DNA of 64,000 bases. It comes from Ciceribacter lividus (GTDB lineage Bacteria > Pseudomonadota > Alphaproteobacteria > Rhizobiales > Rhizobiaceae). The notes below the pieces were generated by a model. The model was not told the DNA's origin, made no database searches, and saw only the letters and a list, made by a program, of their open reading frames with translations. The DNA lies in NCBI RefSeq assembly GCF_003337715.1, contig NZ_QPIX01000001.1:302682-366681 (forward strand), read 5' to 3'. Below are positions 61,830 to 64,000 of the stretch, piece after piece (the first letter of the stretch is position 1; every line of letters begins with the position of its first letter). A program made the position numbers and the translations under genes.

Positions 61830-62236
61830 ACTTTCCCTTTTTCTCCCGCGGCGGCTTTGGCGGTCGTCGGCGCCTTCGTCGCCAACTTATTGAAAGCCTT
61901 CGAGGAACGCGTGTCCGATCGAAGCCCTGCAGGGCGGTGCGATCGGCTGTCGGCGGGCGTCTCCATAACCTTTCGTTAAGCTTAACCGCTTATAAACGTT
62001 TGACGCTCTTCGAGAGCTTCAAACCACCCTGTCCCATTGACGCCCATACTGTCCCATGCTATCCCATACGAGTACCGTTTCAGGGTGGTTCTCCACCCCA
62101 AGAATCGAAGTTCAGGGAACGTCACCCGCGGCGGGTGATCGGCAGTTCTCCCTGCCTTCGGGCACGGTGTACGTGTTCTCGCGTTTCGGGGGGTGGATGG
62201 TTCGCCTCCCGTCTGAAGGAGCGGCGGTAGGCTTTG
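61830..62236. other. mraZ leader/promoter region
   Basis: No gene. It holds the rnpB T-rich tail, an AT-richer stretch with CGTTAAGCTTAACCG near 61974-61988 and TTATAAACG, the MraZ repeat array (62021-62090) and then a ~145-base leader to mraZ. Confidence 0.5.
62021..62090. promoter_or_regulatory. MraZ-type operator: four TGGGN repeats at exact 10-bp period, flanked by an inverted repeat
   Basis: On the plus strand CCCA occurs at 62033-62036, 62043-62046, 62053-62056 and 62063-62066, which is TGGG(A/C) four times on the minus strand with five-base spacers. MraZ is known to bind such TGGGN repeats with five-base spacing upstream of its own operon. The array is enclosed by perfect 10-bp arms, AACCACCCTG (62022-62031) and CAGGGTGGTT (62081-62090). 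Confidence 0.85.
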
Positions 62237-62677
62237 ATGGACCGCTTCTTGTCCAATGTGACAAACCGGATCGATACGAAGGGGCGGGTGTCCGTTCCGG
62301 CGGCGTTCAGGTCTGTCCTCGCGAAGCGCGATATTCAGGAGCTCTATTGTCTCCAGGATTTCGTGTTTCCGGCGATCAATGTCGGCGGGCCCGATCTGCT
62401 GGAGCGTTACGAGCGGCAGATTTCCGTCGAGGATCCGTTTTCGCCGCTGGCGAACGAGATGTCGCTGCTTGTGCATGGTGGCGGTGTCTTCATGAAGCTC
62501 GATGCCGAAGGGCGGTTGATGGTGACCGACTTCATTCGCGACTTCACGGGCATCACCTCGGAGGTCGCGTTCGTCGGGCGGGCGGATCATTTTCAGCTCT
62601 GGCAGCCGCAGGCCTTTCTCGAGGCGCAGGCGGCGGCGAGGCAGGCACGCAAGCTACGAGGGTTGCGGCCACAGTAA
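62237..62677 (+). CDS. mraZ: Transcriptional regulator MraZ
   Basis: A 146-residue AbrB-fold DNA-binding protein, present as ring-shaped oligomers, that represses the dcw (division and cell wall) cluster it heads. The two DxxxR-bearing half-repeats are visible: [15 protein letters not shown] and [17 protein letters not shown]. It has the near-invariant start (F)[13 protein letters not shown] at 62234 precedes the ATG at 62237 in frame; the ATG is used. It precedes rsmH by 14 bases. The TGGGN array upstream fits autoregulation. Confidence 0.96.
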   Translation: MDRFLSNVTNRIDTKGRVSVPAAFRSVLAKRDIQELYCLQDFVFPAINVGGPDLLERYERQISVEDPFSPLANEMSLLVHGGGVFMKLDAEGRLMVTDFIRDFTGITSEVAFVGRADHFQLWQPQAFLEAQAAARQARKLRGLRPQ

Positions 62678-62691
62678 GGCGGGGACTTGGA

Positions 62692-63717
62692 ATGGTGGCT
62701 AATCCTGGCGCGGAAATCTCTGGTGCCGATGGCGGACCGGTTCGCCACATTCCAGTCCTGCTGCCCGAGGTGCTCGCGGCGCTCGAGCCGGCATCCGGCA
62801 AGATCATCCTCGACGGAACGTTCGGGGCTGGCGGCTATACGAGCGCCATCCTCGATGCCGGCGCAGACGTGATTGCGCTCGACCGCGACCCGACGGCGAT
62901 CGCCGCCGGCCAGCCGCTGGTGGCGGCGCGCGGCGGCCATCTCACGCTCATCCATTCCCGCTTTTCCGAGCTTGACCTCCATGCGCCCGCAGACGGGCTC
63001 GACGGCGTCGTGCTCGACATCGGTGTGTCTTCGATGCAGATCGACGAGGCCGAGCGTGGCTTCTCCTTTCAGAAGAACGGTCCGCTCGACATGCGCATGT
63101 CGGCCGAGGGGGTCTCGGCGGCGGACGTCGTCAACCGTGCCAAGGTCGGCGACCTCATCCGCATCTTCGGTTTCCTCGGCGAGGAAAAGCAGGCGGGGCG
63201 CATCGCCCGCGCTATCGAGAAGAAGCGGGCGAGCGAGCCGTTCCGTACGACGCGCGACCTTGCCGGCCTGATCGAGATCGTGACGCCGCGCAAGGCGAAG
63301 GACAAGATCCATCCGGCGACCCGCGTCTTCCAGGCGCTGCGCATCTTCGTCAACGACGAGCTCGGCGAGCTTGCGCAGGCGCTCTTTGCCGCCGAGCGGG
63401 CGCTGAAGCCCGGCGGCCGGCTCGTGGTGGTGACCTTCCATTCGCTCGAAGACCGCATCGTCAAGAAATTCTTCACCGAGCGTTCGGGCAAGGCGTCCGG
63501 CTCGCGCCACCTGCCGATGGTGCAGGGGATGCCGGCGACCTTCGAGCCCGTCGGCAAGGGCATGGTCGCGGCGAGCGAAGCGGAGGCCGAGGCCAATCCG
63601 CGCGCCCGCTCCGCCAAACTTCGGGCCGGTATCCGCACCCACGCGCCGGTACCGAAGGCGGACATGTCGATCTTCGACCTGCCGGACCTCGCCAGCCTCG
63701 ACCGGATCGGAGGATGA
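62692..63717 (+). CDS. rsmH: 16S rRNA (cytosine(1402)-N4)-methyltransferase
   Basis: A 341-residue SAM-dependent enzyme (old name MraW) that methylates C1402 in the ribosomal P-site. The N-terminus reads [13 protein letters not shown] and the SAM loop is [19 protein letters not shown]. Others are [43 protein letters not shown], and the C-terminal [21 protein letters not shown] 62692 gives this complete protein; a longer upstream frame has no support. Second gene of the dcw cluster, in the usual order. Confidence 0.97.
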   Translation: MVANPGAEISGADGGPVRHIPVLLPEVLAALEPASGKIILDGTFGAGGYTSAILDAGADVIALDRDPTAIAAGQPLVAARGGHLTLIHSRFSELDLHAPADGLDGVVLDIGVSSMQIDEAERGFSFQKNGPLDMRMSAEGVSAADVVNRAKVGDLIRIFGFLGEEKQAGRIARAIEKKRASEPFRTTRDLAGLIEIVTPRKAKDKIHPATRVFQALRIFVNDELGELAQALFAAERALKPGGRLVVVTFHSLEDRIVKKFFTERSGKASGSRHLPMVQGMPATFEPVGKGMVAASEAEAEANPRARSAKLRAGIRTHAPVPKADMSIFDLPDLASLDRIGG

Positions 63718-63720
63718 GAC

Positions 63721-64000
63721 ATGCTGAAAACCCTTGATCTCATAATGATCGGTTCCATGGTCGCGGCGGCGACCGTCACCTATTCGATCAAGCATCATGC
63801 GGACGAGAAACTGCAGGAGGTTCGCCGTATCGAGGCCGAGATCAAGCTCGAGAAGGATACGATCGATCTCCTGAAGGCCGACTGGGCGCTCTTGACCCAG
63901 CCGAACCGGCTCGAGCGGCTGCTTGCCGTCTACGGGCCGGAACTGCAGCTGCAGCCGACGGCGCCCGAACAGCTCGTGCGGCCCGTCGAGTTGCCGATGT
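63721..64000 (+). CDS. ftsL: Cell division protein FtsL (N-terminal part, runs off right edge)
   Basis: The frame starts at ATG 63721, three bases after the rsmH stop with GGATGAG upstream, and is open to the edge (93 codons). One membrane helix (LDLIMIGSMVAAATVTYSI) is followed by a leucine-heptad coiled coil (ADEKLQEVRRIEAEIKLEK, then LLKADWALLTQPNRLERL). This is the FtsL pattern, and the position after mraZ-rsmH is the standard dcw order. FtsL joins FtsB/FtsQ to activate septal wall synthesis. The C-terminus lies outside the window. Confidence 0.93.
   Translation, partial: MLKTLDLIMIGSMVAAATVTYSIKHHADEKLQEVRRIEAEIKLEKDTIDLLKADWALLTQPNRLERLLAVYGPELQLQPTAPEQLVRPVELPM

Noticed and set aside
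62056..62691. A 212-codon N-terminal extension of RsmH
   Set aside because: It overlaps mraZ in another frame and has no ribosome site; ATG 62692 gives the standard RsmH N-terminus.

Overview
The window is GC-rich chromosomal DNA from an alphaproteobacterium, most likely a member of the Rhizobiaceae close to Sinorhizobium/Ensifer. The support is the run sahR-metF ... btaA-btaB ... pfp ... rnpB-mraZ-rsmH-ftsL, which matches the Sinorhizobium meliloti order as I remember it, together with betaine-lipid synthesis genes, a PPi-type phosphofructokinase and a rhizobial inverted intergenic repeat. All assignments come from reading the sequence and from family knowledge; no search was run.

Layout. 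0-1.1 kb: the N-terminus of a secreted Ig-like repeat protein running off the left edge, and a 37-residue membrane peptide. 1.3-5.6 kb: a MacB-like ABC efflux operon. 5.6-11.1 kb: a repeat pair, an AGE-family sugar isomerase and metH. 11.2-18.4 kb: an ABC import operon with two binding proteins, its likely RpiR regulator, and a divergent N-formylglutamate amidohydrolase. 18.5-25.5 kb: TRAP transporter, glutamine-synthetase-like ligase, aldehyde dehydrogenase and iron alcohol dehydrogenase, ending in a strong terminator. 25.7-29.5 kb: an orphan ParA, then a more AT-rich accessory patch with an ATPase-TIR protein, a muconate isomerase and gene debris. 29.5-42.5 kb: L,D-transpeptidase, small metabolic genes (RidA, DUF442, LysE/LysR), a TPP enzyme/CoA-transferase pair, a lipase-like hydrolase, a large membrane protein and ettA. 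42.5-44.6 kb: an AT-rich three-gene cassette (MT-A70 adenine methyltransferase, unknown protein, PIN nuclease). 44.8-46.7 kb: sahR-metF. 46.8-60 kb: envelope genes (antiporter, five peptidoglycan-hydrolase-type genes, btaAB, a serine hydrolase) with pfp and a TerB-DnaJ protein. 60-64 kb: an FAD oxidoreductase, RNase P RNA and the start of the division/cell-wall cluster.

How parts work together. metH and sahR-metF share an almost identical 20-bp palindrome 37 kb apart, which fits one SahR regulon for the methionine/SAM cycle. The TRAP-ligase-ALDH-ADH operon has the enzyme set expected for breaking down an amine or amino alcohol through gamma-glutamyl intermediates. Four TGGG-type repeats with exact 10-bp period lie upstream of mraZ and fit MraZ autoregulation.

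The best candidates for undescribed biology are the MT-A70/unknown/PIN cassette, inserted beside the sahR promoter, and the compact ATPase-TIR gene. Both look like immunity modules. Several annotations here (the two micro-proteins, the RidA relic, the transpeptidase 3' relic, the edge-truncated genes and the probable CTG start of the antiporter) rest on reading short or atypical frames directly.
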